Source: Burkholderiaceae bacterium (lineage in GTDB: Bacteria > Pseudomonadota > Gammaproteobacteria > Burkholderiales > Burkholderiaceae_C). From it: 64,000 nucleotides of DNA. The first letter of the stretch is position 1. Every line of letters starts with the position of its first letter. The stretch lies in assembly GCA_024235895.1 (NCBI GenBank), contig JACKLM010000003.1:310001-374000 (forward strand). Reading direction: 5' to 3'. Below, in pieces: positions 9,227-16,584 of this stretch. The position numbers were made by a program, and so were the translations under genes. The notes beneath the pieces are model-generated. The model ran no database searches. It saw only the letters and a program-made list of their open reading frames with translations, and had not been told where the DNA came from.

Positions 9227-9250
9227 GGCCGTCGGCAACGGCCGGTTTCT
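9227..9250 (+). terminator. Hairpin with T-rich tail in the hfq leader (possible attenuator)
   Basis: GGCCGT and ACGGCC (9227-9232 and 9238-9243) form a 6-bp stem with a 5-base loop, followed by GGTTTCTT. It stands only 17 bases before the hfq ribosome-binding site, downstream of the promoter candidate. It could act as a weak terminator or attenuator, or simply be leader structure. Confidence 0.3.
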
Positions 9251-9267
9251 TCAACACGGAGCATATC

Positions 9268-9510
9268 GTGAGCAACAAAGGCCAACTTCTGCAGGACCCC
9301 TTCTTGAACCTGCTGCGCAAGGAGCATGTCCCCGTCTCGATCTACCTGGTCAACGGGATCAAGCTGCAAGGCCACATCGAGTCCTTCGACCAGTACGTCG
9401 TGCTGCTGCGCAACACGGTGACGCAGATGGTCTACAAGCACGCGATCTCGACCGTCGTGCCCGGGCGCGCGGTCGCCTTCCACCCCAACGAGCCGCAGGC
9501 TGCCGGCTGA
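9268..9510 (+). CDS. hfq: RNA chaperone Hfq
   Basis: Sm-like hexameric RNA chaperone that pairs small RNAs with mRNAs. The 80-residue protein contains Sm1 (YLVNGIKLQGHIESFDQYVVLL) and the Sm2 signature YKHAIS, with a short C-terminal tail as usual in betaproteobacteria. The start is GTG 9268: GGAG at 9258-9261 sits 6 bases before it, and the family begins MSNKGQLLQDPFLN. An upstream ATG in frame (9205) would add 21 unlikely residues. hflX follows after only two bases. Confidence 0.96.
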   Translation: MSNKGQLLQDPFLNLLRKEHVPVSIYLVNGIKLQGHIESFDQYVVLLRNTVTQMVYKHAISTVVPGRAVAFHPNEPQAAG

Positions 9511-9512
9511 GC

Positions 9513-10748
9513 GTGTCGCGGCCGCCAGCCTCCGGGCCCACCGACCCCTTGACGCGGACACCCGACCGCGACGGCGCCGGCGCGACGCGCGCGGTGCTGG
9601 TCGGCGTCGACCTCGGCGCCGGCCAGCCCTTCGACGCGACGCTGGACGAGCTCGCGCTGCTGGCCGAGTCAGCCGGCGACCTGCCGGTGGCGCGCGTCAT
9701 CGCGCGCCGGCGCGCGCCCGACGCGGCGCTGTTCGTCGGCAGCGGCAAGGCCGACGAGATCCGCTCGCTGGTCCTGGCCAGCGGGGCGCATGGGGTCATC
9801 TTCGACCAGACCTTGTCGCCGGCCCAGCAGCGCAACCTCGAGCGTCACCTCGGCGTGCCGGTGGCCGACCGCACCTCGCTGATCCTGGACATCTTCGCCG
9901 ACCGCGCCAAGAGCCACGAGGGCAAGCTCCAGGTCGAGCTCGCCCGTCTGCAGTACATGGCGACCCGTCTGGTGCGGCGCTGGTCGCACCTGGAACGCCA
10001 GCAAGGCGGCATCGGCACCCGGGGCGGCCCGGGCGAGGCGCAGATCGAGCTCGACCGGCGCATGATCGGCGACCGCATCAAGTCGGTGCAGGCGCGGCTC
10101 GAGAAGGTCAAGCGCCAGCGCGGCACCCAGCGCCGCCAGCGCGAGCGGCGCGGCGTCTTTCGCGTCTCGCTCGTCGGCTACACCAATGCCGGCAAGTCGA
10201 CCCTGTTCAACGCGCTGGTCAAGGCGCGCGCGTATGCCGCCGACCAGCTGTTCGCGACCCTGGACACGACGACGCGCCAGCTGTGGCTGCCCGAGGCCGG
10301 GCAGGCGGTGACGCTGTCCGACACGGTGGGCTTCATCCGCGACCTGCCGCACAGGCTGGTCGAGGCCTTCGAGGCCACGCTGCAGGAGGCGGCCGAGGCC
10401 GACCTGCTGCTGCACGTGATGGATGTCGCCAGCCCGCAGCAGCCCGAGCAGCAGGCCGAGGTGCAGCGGGTGCTGGCCGAGATCGGCGCCGGCGACATCC
10501 CGCAGATCTGGGTCGCCAACAAGTGCGACCTGCTCGAACCCGACCAGCGGCCGCGCCTCGATGCCGACTGGGTGCTCGCCGAAGGCGGCCGGCGCCACCG
10601 GCGCGTCTTCGTCAGCGCGCTTGCCGGCCAGGGGCTGGACACGCTGCGCTCGGCGATCGCCCAGGCCGTCGTCGACCAGGCCGCGGCGCGCGCGGCCGCC
10701 GTCCCCGCCACCCCTTCGATCCTGGATGCCTCCGCCGACCATGTCTGA
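9513..10748 (+). CDS. hflX: Ribosome-associated GTPase HflX
   Basis: A 411-residue GTPase of the TRAFAC class, known from E. coli to split stalled ribosomes after heat stress. The N-terminal HflX domain is followed by the glycine-rich GGIGTRGGPGEAQIELDRR linker and the G domain (G1 GYTNAGKS near residue 222, G3 DTVGF, G4 NKCD). The likely start is GTG 9513, two bases after hfq; a TTG at 9549 is an alternative. hfq-hflX-hflK-hflC is a classic linkage and the end overlaps the proposed hflK start. Confidence 0.93.
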   Translation: MSRPPASGPTDPLTRTPDRDGAGATRAVLVGVDLGAGQPFDATLDELALLAESAGDLPVARVIARRRAPDAALFVGSGKADEIRSLVLASGAHGVIFDQTLSPAQQRNLERHLGVPVADRTSLILDIFADRAKSHEGKLQVELARLQYMATRLVRRWSHLERQQGGIGTRGGPGEAQIELDRRMIGDRIKSVQARLEKVKRQRGTQRRQRERRGVFRVSLVGYTNAGKSTLFNALVKARAYAADQLFATLDTTTRQLWLPEAGQAVTLSDTVGFIRDLPHRLVEAFEATLQEAAEADLLLHVMDVASPQQPEQQAEVQRVLAEIGAGDIPQIWVANKCDLLEPDQRPRLDADWVLAEGGRRHRRVFVSALAGQGLDTLRSAIAQAVVDQAAARAAAVPATPSILDASADHV

Positions 10749-12114
10749 GCTGCCCCCCCCGAGTTTCGGCGCCCGGTTGCGCGAGCTCGCGCGCGCCGCG
10801 CGCGCGCTGCTTTCAGGGCTGATGCGGCGCGGTGCACCGACGCACGAGCGTACGGTGCGGCACGGCGCCGCCGACGCGAGCGGATCGGTCGTCTGGATGG
10901 CCGGCAACCGCAACGACGGGCCGCCCGACCTGGACGAGCTGTGGCGCGACTTCAACCGCAAGCTCGGCGGCCTGTTCGGCAACCGCGGCGGCGGACGTCG
11001 CGGCGGGTTCGGCGGCGGGCGCGGCGACGACGGTGGCAACGGCGCAGGCGGCGGGCCGTCGTTCCAGCCCGACATGAAGAGTGCGGGGATAGGCGCCGGG
11101 CTGATCGCCGGCGTGCTGGCCGTGCTGTGGCTGGGCAGTGGCTTCTTCATCGTGCAGGAAGGCCAGCAGGCGGTGATCACGCAGTTCGGCCGCTACAACC
11201 ACACGGTGGACGCCGGCTTCCAGTGGCGCTTCCCGTACCCGTTCCAGGCCCACGAAACGGTGTCGGTCACGCAGCTGCGGTCGGTCGACATCGGCCGCAC
11301 GACGGTCTCGCAGGCCACCGGGCTGCGCGACTCGTCGATGCTGACGCAGGACGAGAACATCGTCGACATCCGCTTCACGGTGCAGTACCGGCTCAAGGAC
11401 GCGCGCGCCTACCTGTTCGAGAACCGCAACCCGGACGAGGCGGTGGTGATGGCGGCGGAGTCGGCGGTGCGCGAGATCGTCGGCCGAAGTCGCGTCGACT
11501 CGGTCCTGTACGAGCAGCGCGACGCCGTCGCCGCCGACCTCGTGCGGTCGATCCAGAACCAGCTCGACCGCCTGAACGCGGGCATCGTGATCGCCAACGT
11601 CAACGTGCAGAGCGTGCAGGTGCCCGAGCAGGTGCAGGCGGCGTTCAACGACGCGGTGCGCGCCAGCGCCGACCGCGACCGCTTCCGCAACGAGGGCGAG
11701 GCCTACGCGAGCGAGGTCATCCCGCGCGCCCAGGGCACGTCGTCGCGGCTGCGCGAGGAGGCCGAGGGCTACAAGGCGCGCGTGATCGCCACCGCCGAGG
11801 GCGATGCCGACCGCTTCCGTTCGGTGCTGGCCGAGTACCAGAAGGCGCCGGCGGTCACGCGCGATCGCCTCTATATCGAGGCGATGCAGCAGATCTACGC
11901 CAACGTCAGCAAGGTCATGGTCGACAGCCGCTCGGGCTCCAACCTGCTGTACCTGCCGCTGGACCGGCTGCTGCAGCAGGCCGGTGCGCCGGCGGGCAGC
12001 GCGACGCCGGCACCCGGCCCTTCGCCGGCCGAAGCGGCCGCCGTCGGCACGGTCGACGTGCGCGCGCGCGAGACCGGCGCGGCGGCGCGCAGCCGCGCGC
12101 GCGACGCGCGCTGA
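10741..12114 (+). CDS. hflK: HflK, FtsH-protease modulator (SPFH/band-7 membrane protein)
   Basis: The protein has 457 residues if it starts at ATG 10741. With HflC it forms a periplasmic cage around FtsH hexamers and limits degradation of membrane proteins. It has a glycine-rich cytoplasmic region (GPPDLDELWRDFNRKLGGLFG then Gly/Arg-rich), one transmembrane segment at about 119-137, the SPFH domain and an Ala/Pro-rich C-terminus. ATG 10741 overlaps hflX by 8 bases; ATG 10897 gives a more usual N-terminus but leaves about 150 bases untranslated, so the start is uncertain. hflC follows after 29 bases. Confidence 0.92.
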   Translation: MSELPPPSFGARLRELARAARALLSGLMRRGAPTHERTVRHGAADASGSVVWMAGNRNDGPPDLDELWRDFNRKLGGLFGNRGGGRRGGFGGGRGDDGGNGAGGGPSFQPDMKSAGIGAGLIAGVLAVLWLGSGFFIVQEGQQAVITQFGRYNHTVDAGFQWRFPYPFQAHETVSVTQLRSVDIGRTTVSQATGLRDSSMLTQDENIVDIRFTVQYRLKDARAYLFENRNPDEAVVMAAESAVREIVGRSRVDSVLYEQRDAVAADLVRSIQNQLDRLNAGIVIANVNVQSVQVPEQVQAAFNDAVRASADRDRFRNEGEAYASEVIPRAQGTSSRLREEAEGYKARVIATAEGDADRFRSVLAEYQKAPAVTRDRLYIEAMQQIYANVSKVMVDSRSGSNLLYLPLDRLLQQAGAPAGSATPAPGPSPAEAAAVGTVDVRARETGAAARSRARDAR

Positions 12115-12143
12115 CCCCCACCCAGCCATTGCCCGGGACTCCC

Positions 12144-13031
12144 ATGGTCAACCGCATCGGTCTTCTCGTCGCCAGCGCGCTGATCGCGCTGATGGTCGCG
12201 TTCTCGATGGTCTTCGTCGTCGACCAGCGCCAGATCGGCGTCGTCTACGCGCTCGGCGAGATTCGCGAGGTCATCGCCGAGCCGGGGCTGAAGTTCAAGC
12301 TGCCGCCGCCGTTCCAGAACGTCGTGTTCCTCGACAAGCGCATCCAGACGCTGGACAACACCGACATCCGGCCGATCTTCACCGCCGAGAAGAAGACGCT
12401 GCTGATCGACTGGCTGGTCAAGTGGCGCATCAGCGACCCGCGCCAGTTCATCCGCAACAGCGGCACCGACATGCGCAACCTCGACGCCCGGCTGGCCCCG
12501 GTGGTGCAGGCAGCGTTCAACGAGGAGGTCACGCGGCGCAACGTCAGCGGCGTGCTGGCCACCGAGCGCGAGCAGGTCATGGCGGGCGTGCAGCAGCGGC
12601 TTACCGCCGAGGCGGTCAATTTCGGCGTCGAGATCCTGGACGTGCGCGTCAAGCGCGTCGATTTCGTCGCCGACATCACCGACGCCGTCTACCGGCGCAT
12701 GGAGTCCGAGCGCAAGCGCGTCGCCAACGAGCTGCGCTCGACCGGTGCCGCCGAGGCCGAGACGATCCGCGCCGATGCCGACCGCCAGCGCGAGATCATC
12801 CTCGCCGAGGCCTACCGCGATGCGCAGCGCATCAAGGGCGAGGGCGACGCGCAGGCGACGGCGCTGTATGCCGCGGCCTTCGGCCGTGACCCGCAATTCG
12901 CGCAGTTCTACCGCAGCCTCGAGGCCTACCGCGCGAGCTTCAACTCGCGCAGCGACGTGATGGTGCTCGACCCGGCGAGCGACTTCTTCCGCGCGATGCG
13001 CAGCGCGGCGCCGTCGCCGCCGGCGCGCTGA
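12144..13031 (+). CDS. hflC: HflC, FtsH-protease modulator (SPFH/band-7 membrane protein)
   Basis: Partner of HflK in the FtsH-HflKC complex. The 295-residue protein has an N-terminal transmembrane anchor (residues about 5-25), the SPFH domain with the typical DKRIQTLDN segment, and a long Ala/Glu-rich coiled-coil region (ESERKRVANELR through EAYRDAQRIKGEGDAQ). Length matches E. coli HflC (334) without its longer tail. A DUF2065 gene starts 17 bases downstream, an arrangement common in beta- and gammaproteobacteria. Confidence 0.95.
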   Translation: MVNRIGLLVASALIALMVAFSMVFVVDQRQIGVVYALGEIREVIAEPGLKFKLPPPFQNVVFLDKRIQTLDNTDIRPIFTAEKKTLLIDWLVKWRISDPRQFIRNSGTDMRNLDARLAPVVQAAFNEEVTRRNVSGVLATEREQVMAGVQQRLTAEAVNFGVEILDVRVKRVDFVADITDAVYRRMESERKRVANELRSTGAAEAETIRADADRQREIILAEAYRDAQRIKGEGDAQATALYAAAFGRDPQFAQFYRSLEAYRASFNSRSDVMVLDPASDFFRAMRSAAPSPPAR

Positions 13032-13047
13032 CCCGGGCACCGCGACG

Positions 13048-13233
13048 GTGGGCGAGGCGCTGCTCGGCGCGCTGGCGCTGATGCTCGTGATCGAGGGCCT
13101 GCTGCCACTGGTCAACCCGGGCGGCTGGCGCAACATCTTCTCCCGCGTGCTGCAGATGAGCGACGGCCAGATCCGCTTCATCGGGCTGCTCAGCGTCGGC
13201 GCCGGGCTGCTGCTGCTGGCGATCTGGCGCTGA
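13048..13233 (+). CDS. DUF2065 small inner-membrane protein (YjeT-like)
   Basis: A 61-residue protein starting at GTG 13048 with two hydrophobic segments (LLGALALMLVIEGLLPLV and FIGLLSVGAGLLLLAIW) separated by a conserved polar loop, NPGGWRNIFSRVLQMSDGQIR. This is the DUF2065 family (E. coli YjeT). Its function is unknown; it regularly follows hflC and precedes purA or hisZ, so a role near FtsH-HflKC is possible but unproven. Confidence 0.85.
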   Translation: MGEALLGALALMLVIEGLLPLVNPGGWRNIFSRVLQMSDGQIRFIGLLSVGAGLLLLAIWR

Positions 13234-13256
13234 GCGCCGCGCCGCCGCGCGCGGCG

Positions 13257-13284
13257 TGGACCCGCGTACCTGCACCCGTACAAT
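13257..13284 (+). promoter_or_regulatory. Candidate sigma-70 promoter for hisZ-purA
   Basis: TGGACC (13257-13262, 4 of 6 to TTGACA), a 16-base spacer and TACAAT (13279-13284, 5 of 6 to TATAAT) lie 27 bases before the hisZ ATG, in the 77-base gap after the DUF2065 gene. The call is by eye only. Confidence 0.5.
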
Positions 13285-13310
13285 GGGCTTTTGAGCCGCC
13301 ACCGAACCCG

Positions 13311-14495
13311 ATGCCGTCCGCCTGGCTGCTGCCCGAGCATATCGCCGACATCCTGCCGGCGCAGGCCAGGCACATCGAAGCGCTGCGCCGGCGGCTGCTC
13401 GACCGTGCGCAGGGCTTCGGTTACGAACTCGTCGTGCCGCCGATGCTCGAGCACCTGGACTCGCTGCTGTCGGGTACCGGCGACGCGCTGGCGCTGCGCA
13501 CCTTCAAGCTCGTCGACCAGGCCAGCGGACGCACGCTCGGGCTGCGCGCCGATACGACGATCCAGGCCGCGCGCATCGACGCCCACCTGCTCAACCGCGA
13601 GGGCGTGACACGCCTGTGCTACTGCGGCCCGGTGCTGCACACGCGGCCGGCGGCGCCGCAGTCCGGGCGCGAGCTGCTGCAGTTCGGTGCCGAGGTCTTC
13701 GGCCACGCCGGGCTGGAGGCCGACCTCGAGGTCATCGAGCTCGCCTGCGACTGCCTGCGGCTGGCCGGCGTGGCCGAGCCCGTGCTCGACCTCGCCGACG
13801 CGCGTCTGCTGCGCGGCGTGCTGGCCGGCGTGCCGCTGGGGGCGCAGGCGCTGGCGGCGATCGCCGACGCGCTGGCGGCCAAGGATGCCGCGACCCTGGC
13901 GGCGCGCACCGACGCGCTGCCGCCCGAGATCCGCGAGGCGCTGCGCGCGCTGCCCGACCTGTACGGCGACGCCGAGGTGCTCGCCGCTGCGCGCGAGCGG
14001 CTGCCCGCGCGCGCGCTGGTGCGCCAGGCGCTGGACGACCTGGCCTGGCTGGCCGGGCACTTGCGCCACAGCCACGACGGGCTTCGCGTGGGCTTCGACC
14101 TCGCCGACATGGGCGGCTACGGCTACTACAGCGGCGCGCGTTTCGCCGCCTATGCCGCGGGCGCCAGCGACGCACTGGCGCGCGGCGGGCGCTACGATGA
14201 GGTCGGCGCCGCCTTCGGCCGCAACCGGCCGGCAGCCGGGTTCAGCCTCGACCTGAAGGCGCTCGCCGACGCGGCGTCGACGGCGCCGGCGTCCGCCGCC
14301 ATCCAGGCCCCGTGGGGCGAGGATGCGGCGCTGCGCGACGCCGTGCGCGCGCTGCGCGACGCCGGCGAGATCGTCGTCGCCGTGCTGCCCGGCCACGCGG
14401 TCGACGCCGCGGCCTACACCTGTGACCGCGAACTGGTGCAGGAGCGCGGCCGCTGGGTCGTGCGTGCAGCCGCTGCCGCCGACCCCATCCCATGA
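13311..14495 (+). CDS. hisZ: ATP phosphoribosyltransferase regulatory subunit HisZ
   Basis: A 394-residue HisRS-like protein that partners the short form of HisG to make the first enzyme of histidine synthesis and to sense histidine. It has the class II synthetase fold (PPMLEHLDSLL, TFKLVDQASGRTLGLRAD, LLQFGAEVFG) but lacks the HisS-type RGMDYY signature and the anticodon-binding domain, which separates it from the real hisS at 4448. It stands next to purA as usual in Burkholderiales; its stop overlaps an ATG preceding purA. Confidence 0.93.
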   Translation: MPSAWLLPEHIADILPAQARHIEALRRRLLDRAQGFGYELVVPPMLEHLDSLLSGTGDALALRTFKLVDQASGRTLGLRADTTIQAARIDAHLLNREGVTRLCYCGPVLHTRPAAPQSGRELLQFGAEVFGHAGLEADLEVIELACDCLRLAGVAEPVLDLADARLLRGVLAGVPLGAQALAAIADALAAKDAATLAARTDALPPEIREALRALPDLYGDAEVLAAARERLPARALVRQALDDLAWLAGHLRHSHDGLRVGFDLADMGGYGYYSGARFAAYAAGASDALARGGRYDEVGAAFGRNRPAAGFSLDLKALADAASTAPASAAIQAPWGEDAALRDAVRALRDAGEIVVAVLPGHAVDAAAYTCDRELVQERGRWVVRAAAAADPIP

Positions 14496-14509
14496 CCTGG
14501 CAGGACACC

Positions 14510-15847
14510 ATGAGCGAGATCGCGACAACCACCCCCGGGCGCAACGTCGTCGTCGTCGGCACCCAGTGGGGCGACGAGGGCAAGGGCAAGGTCGTCGACT
14601 GGCTGACCGACCACGCGCAGGGCGTGGTGCGCTTCCAGGGCGGGCACAACGCCGGCCACACGCTGGTCATCAACGGCCACAAGACCGCGCTGCAGCTCGT
14701 GCCCTCGGGCATCATGCGCGAGGGTGTCGCGTGCTACGTCGGCAACGGCGTCGTCGTCGACCCGTCCCACCTGCTGCAGGAGATCGCGCGCCTGGAGGTC
14801 GCCGGCGTCGACGTGCGCTCGCGGCTGTTCCTCAGCGAGTCGTGCCCGCTGATCCTGCCGACCCACGTCGCGACCGACGCCGCGCGCGAGGCGCGGCGCG
14901 AGAATGTCGGCGCGGGCAAGATCGGCACCACCGGCAAGGGCATCGGCCCGGCGTACGAGGACAAGGTCGCGCGCCGCGCGCTGCGGCTGCAGGACCTCAA
15001 GCACCCGGACCGGCTGCCGGCGCGCGTCGGCGAGCTGGTCGAGCGCACCAACGCCGAGCTGGCGAGCCTGGGCGCGCCGGCGCTGGACTCCGCCCCGATC
15101 GTCGACGGCGCGCTGCGCGCCGCCGAGCAACTGCTGCCGATGCTGGCCGACGTCGGTTACCGCTTGCACCATGCGCACCGCGCGGGGGCGAACCTGCTGT
15201 TCGAGGGTGCGCAGGGGACGCTGCTGGACATCGACCACGGCACCTACCCGTACGTGACCTCGAGCAACTGCGTGGCGGGCAACGCCGCCGCCGGCTCCGG
15301 CGTCGGGCCCCAGATGCTGCACTACGTGCTGGGCATCACCAAGGCCTACACGACGCGCGTCGGCGGCGGGCCGTTCCCGACCGAGCTGCCGATCGACCAG
15401 CCCGGCGGCGTCGGCCACCACCTGTCGACCGTCGGCCAGGAGAGGGGCACCGTGACCGGGCGCGCGCGCCGCTGCGGCTGGCTGGACGCCGCGGCGCTCA
15501 AGCGCTCGGTCATCATCAACGGCATCTCGGGGCTGTGCGTCACCAAGCTGGACGTGCTCGACGGCCTGCGCGAGATCCAGGTCTGCGTCGGCTACCGGCT
15601 GGATGGCCGCACGCTGGACATCCTGCCGCTGGACGCCGACGAGATCGCCGCCTGCGAGCCGGTCTACGAGACGCTGCCGGGCTGGGCCGACAGCACCGCC
15701 GGGCTGACCTCGTGGGAGCAGCTGCCGGCGCCGGCGCGGCGCTACCTGGAGCGCGTGCAGGCGTTGATCGGGGCGCCGATCGACATGGTCTCGACCGGCC
15801 CGGACCGCGCGCACACCATCCTGCTGCGGCATCCGTTTCGCGCCTGA
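14510..15847 (+). CDS. purA: Adenylosuccinate synthetase
   Basis: Catalyses the GTP-dependent conversion of IMP and aspartate to adenylosuccinate in AMP synthesis. The 445-residue protein shows GTQWGDEGKGKVVDWL, GGHNAGHTL, GTTGKGIGPAYEDK and the C-terminal TGPDRAHTILLRHPF. ATG 14510 gives the MS...TPGRNVVVVG start known in Burkholderia and has AGGA four bases upstream; ATG 14492, overlapping hisZ by four bases, would add six residues and is the alternative. Confidence 0.96.
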   Translation: MSEIATTTPGRNVVVVGTQWGDEGKGKVVDWLTDHAQGVVRFQGGHNAGHTLVINGHKTALQLVPSGIMREGVACYVGNGVVVDPSHLLQEIARLEVAGVDVRSRLFLSESCPLILPTHVATDAAREARRENVGAGKIGTTGKGIGPAYEDKVARRALRLQDLKHPDRLPARVGELVERTNAELASLGAPALDSAPIVDGALRAAEQLLPMLADVGYRLHHAHRAGANLLFEGAQGTLLDIDHGTYPYVTSSNCVAGNAAAGSGVGPQMLHYVLGITKAYTTRVGGGPFPTELPIDQPGGVGHHLSTVGQERGTVTGRARRCGWLDAAALKRSVIINGISGLCVTKLDVLDGLREIQVCVGYRLDGRTLDILPLDADEIAACEPVYETLPGWADSTAGLTSWEQLPAPARRYLERVQALIGAPIDMVSTGPDRAHTILLRHPFRA

Positions 15848-15897
15848 GGCGCGGACCGACGCGGTCCCGGCGCATCCCCCCGACGCGAGAAGGCTTC

Positions 15898-16419
15898 ATG
15901 CTCACCGACGACGGCAAGCACCTGTACGTCTCCTGGGACGAGTACCACCGGCTGATCGAGAAGCTCGCGCTCAAGGTCGCGGCCTCGGGCTGGGAGTTCG
16001 ACCAGATCCTGTGCCTGGCGCGCGGCGGCATGCGGCCGGGCGACGTGCTGTCGCGCGTGTTCGACAAGCCGCTGGCGATCATGGCCACCAGCTCCTACCG
16101 CAGCGACGGCGGCACGATCCAGGGCCGGCTCGACATGGCCAAGTACATCACGCTGCCCAAGGGCGAGATCGGCGGGCGCGTGCTGCTCGTCGACGACCTG
16201 GCCGACTCGGGGATCACGCTGCGCGCGGTCGTCGAGCGGCTGCGCGGCATGCCGTCGATCCGCGAGCTGCGCGCGGCGGTCATCTGGGTCAAGGGGGTAT
16301 CGAGCTTCACGCCCGAGTACTTCGTCGAGACGCTGCCGACCAGCCCGTGGATCCACCAGCCGTTCGAGGAGTACGACCATCTTCGGCCGGACGCGCTGGC
16401 GCTCAAGTTCTCGATCTGA
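15898..16419 (+). CDS. Purine phosphoribosyltransferase family protein (PRTase type I)
   Basis: A 173-residue PRTase with the PRPP-binding motif VLLVDDLADSGITL (about residues 98-111) and the ARGGMRPGD loop. The family attaches ribose-5-phosphate to a base such as hypoxanthine, guanine or xanthine; the exact substrate cannot be read from the sequence. GAGAAGG at 15887-15893 supports ATG 15898. It lies 50 bases after purA, which fits a purine-salvage partner of purA. Its end faces the tRNA-Leu gene on the other strand. Confidence 0.85.
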   Translation: MLTDDGKHLYVSWDEYHRLIEKLALKVAASGWEFDQILCLARGGMRPGDVLSRVFDKPLAIMATSSYRSDGGTIQGRLDMAKYITLPKGEIGGRVLLVDDLADSGITLRAVVERLRGMPSIRELRAAVIWVKGVSSFTPEYFVETLPTSPWIHQPFEEYDHLRPDALALKFSI

Positions 16420-16444
16420 AGACGACGCCCTCGCCGGCGACGGC

Positions 16445-16472
16445 AAAAAAAGAGGCCGGCAGCGCCGGCCTC
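16445..16472 (-). terminator. Rho-independent terminator of the tRNA-Leu gene
   Basis: On the minus strand a perfect 9-bp stem (GAGGCCGGC and GCCGGCCTC, 3-base loop; plus-strand 16452-16472) is followed by seven T residues (plus-strand A run 16445-16451). It begins 10 bases after the tRNA 3' end, so it ends that transcript. It may also block transcripts coming from the purA side. Confidence 0.85.
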
Positions 16473-16481
16473 GATCTCGTC

Positions 16482-16566
<85 letters not shown>

Positions 16567-16584
16567 AGGTGGCCCGCCCGAGCG

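Noticed and set aside
9205..9267. Hfq start at ATG 9205
   Set aside because: It would add 21 residues that Hfq proteins do not have and ignores the good ribosome-binding site before GTG 9268.
5883..9320. A 1145-codon open frame on the minus strand across yfgM, bamB, der and hfq
   Set aside because: It runs through four genes on the other strand that are identified by motifs; no motif of its own.
13311..14495. Second histidyl-tRNA synthetase
   Set aside because: It lacks the RGMDYY-type histidine motif and the anticodon-binding domain and lies next to purA, so it is HisZ.
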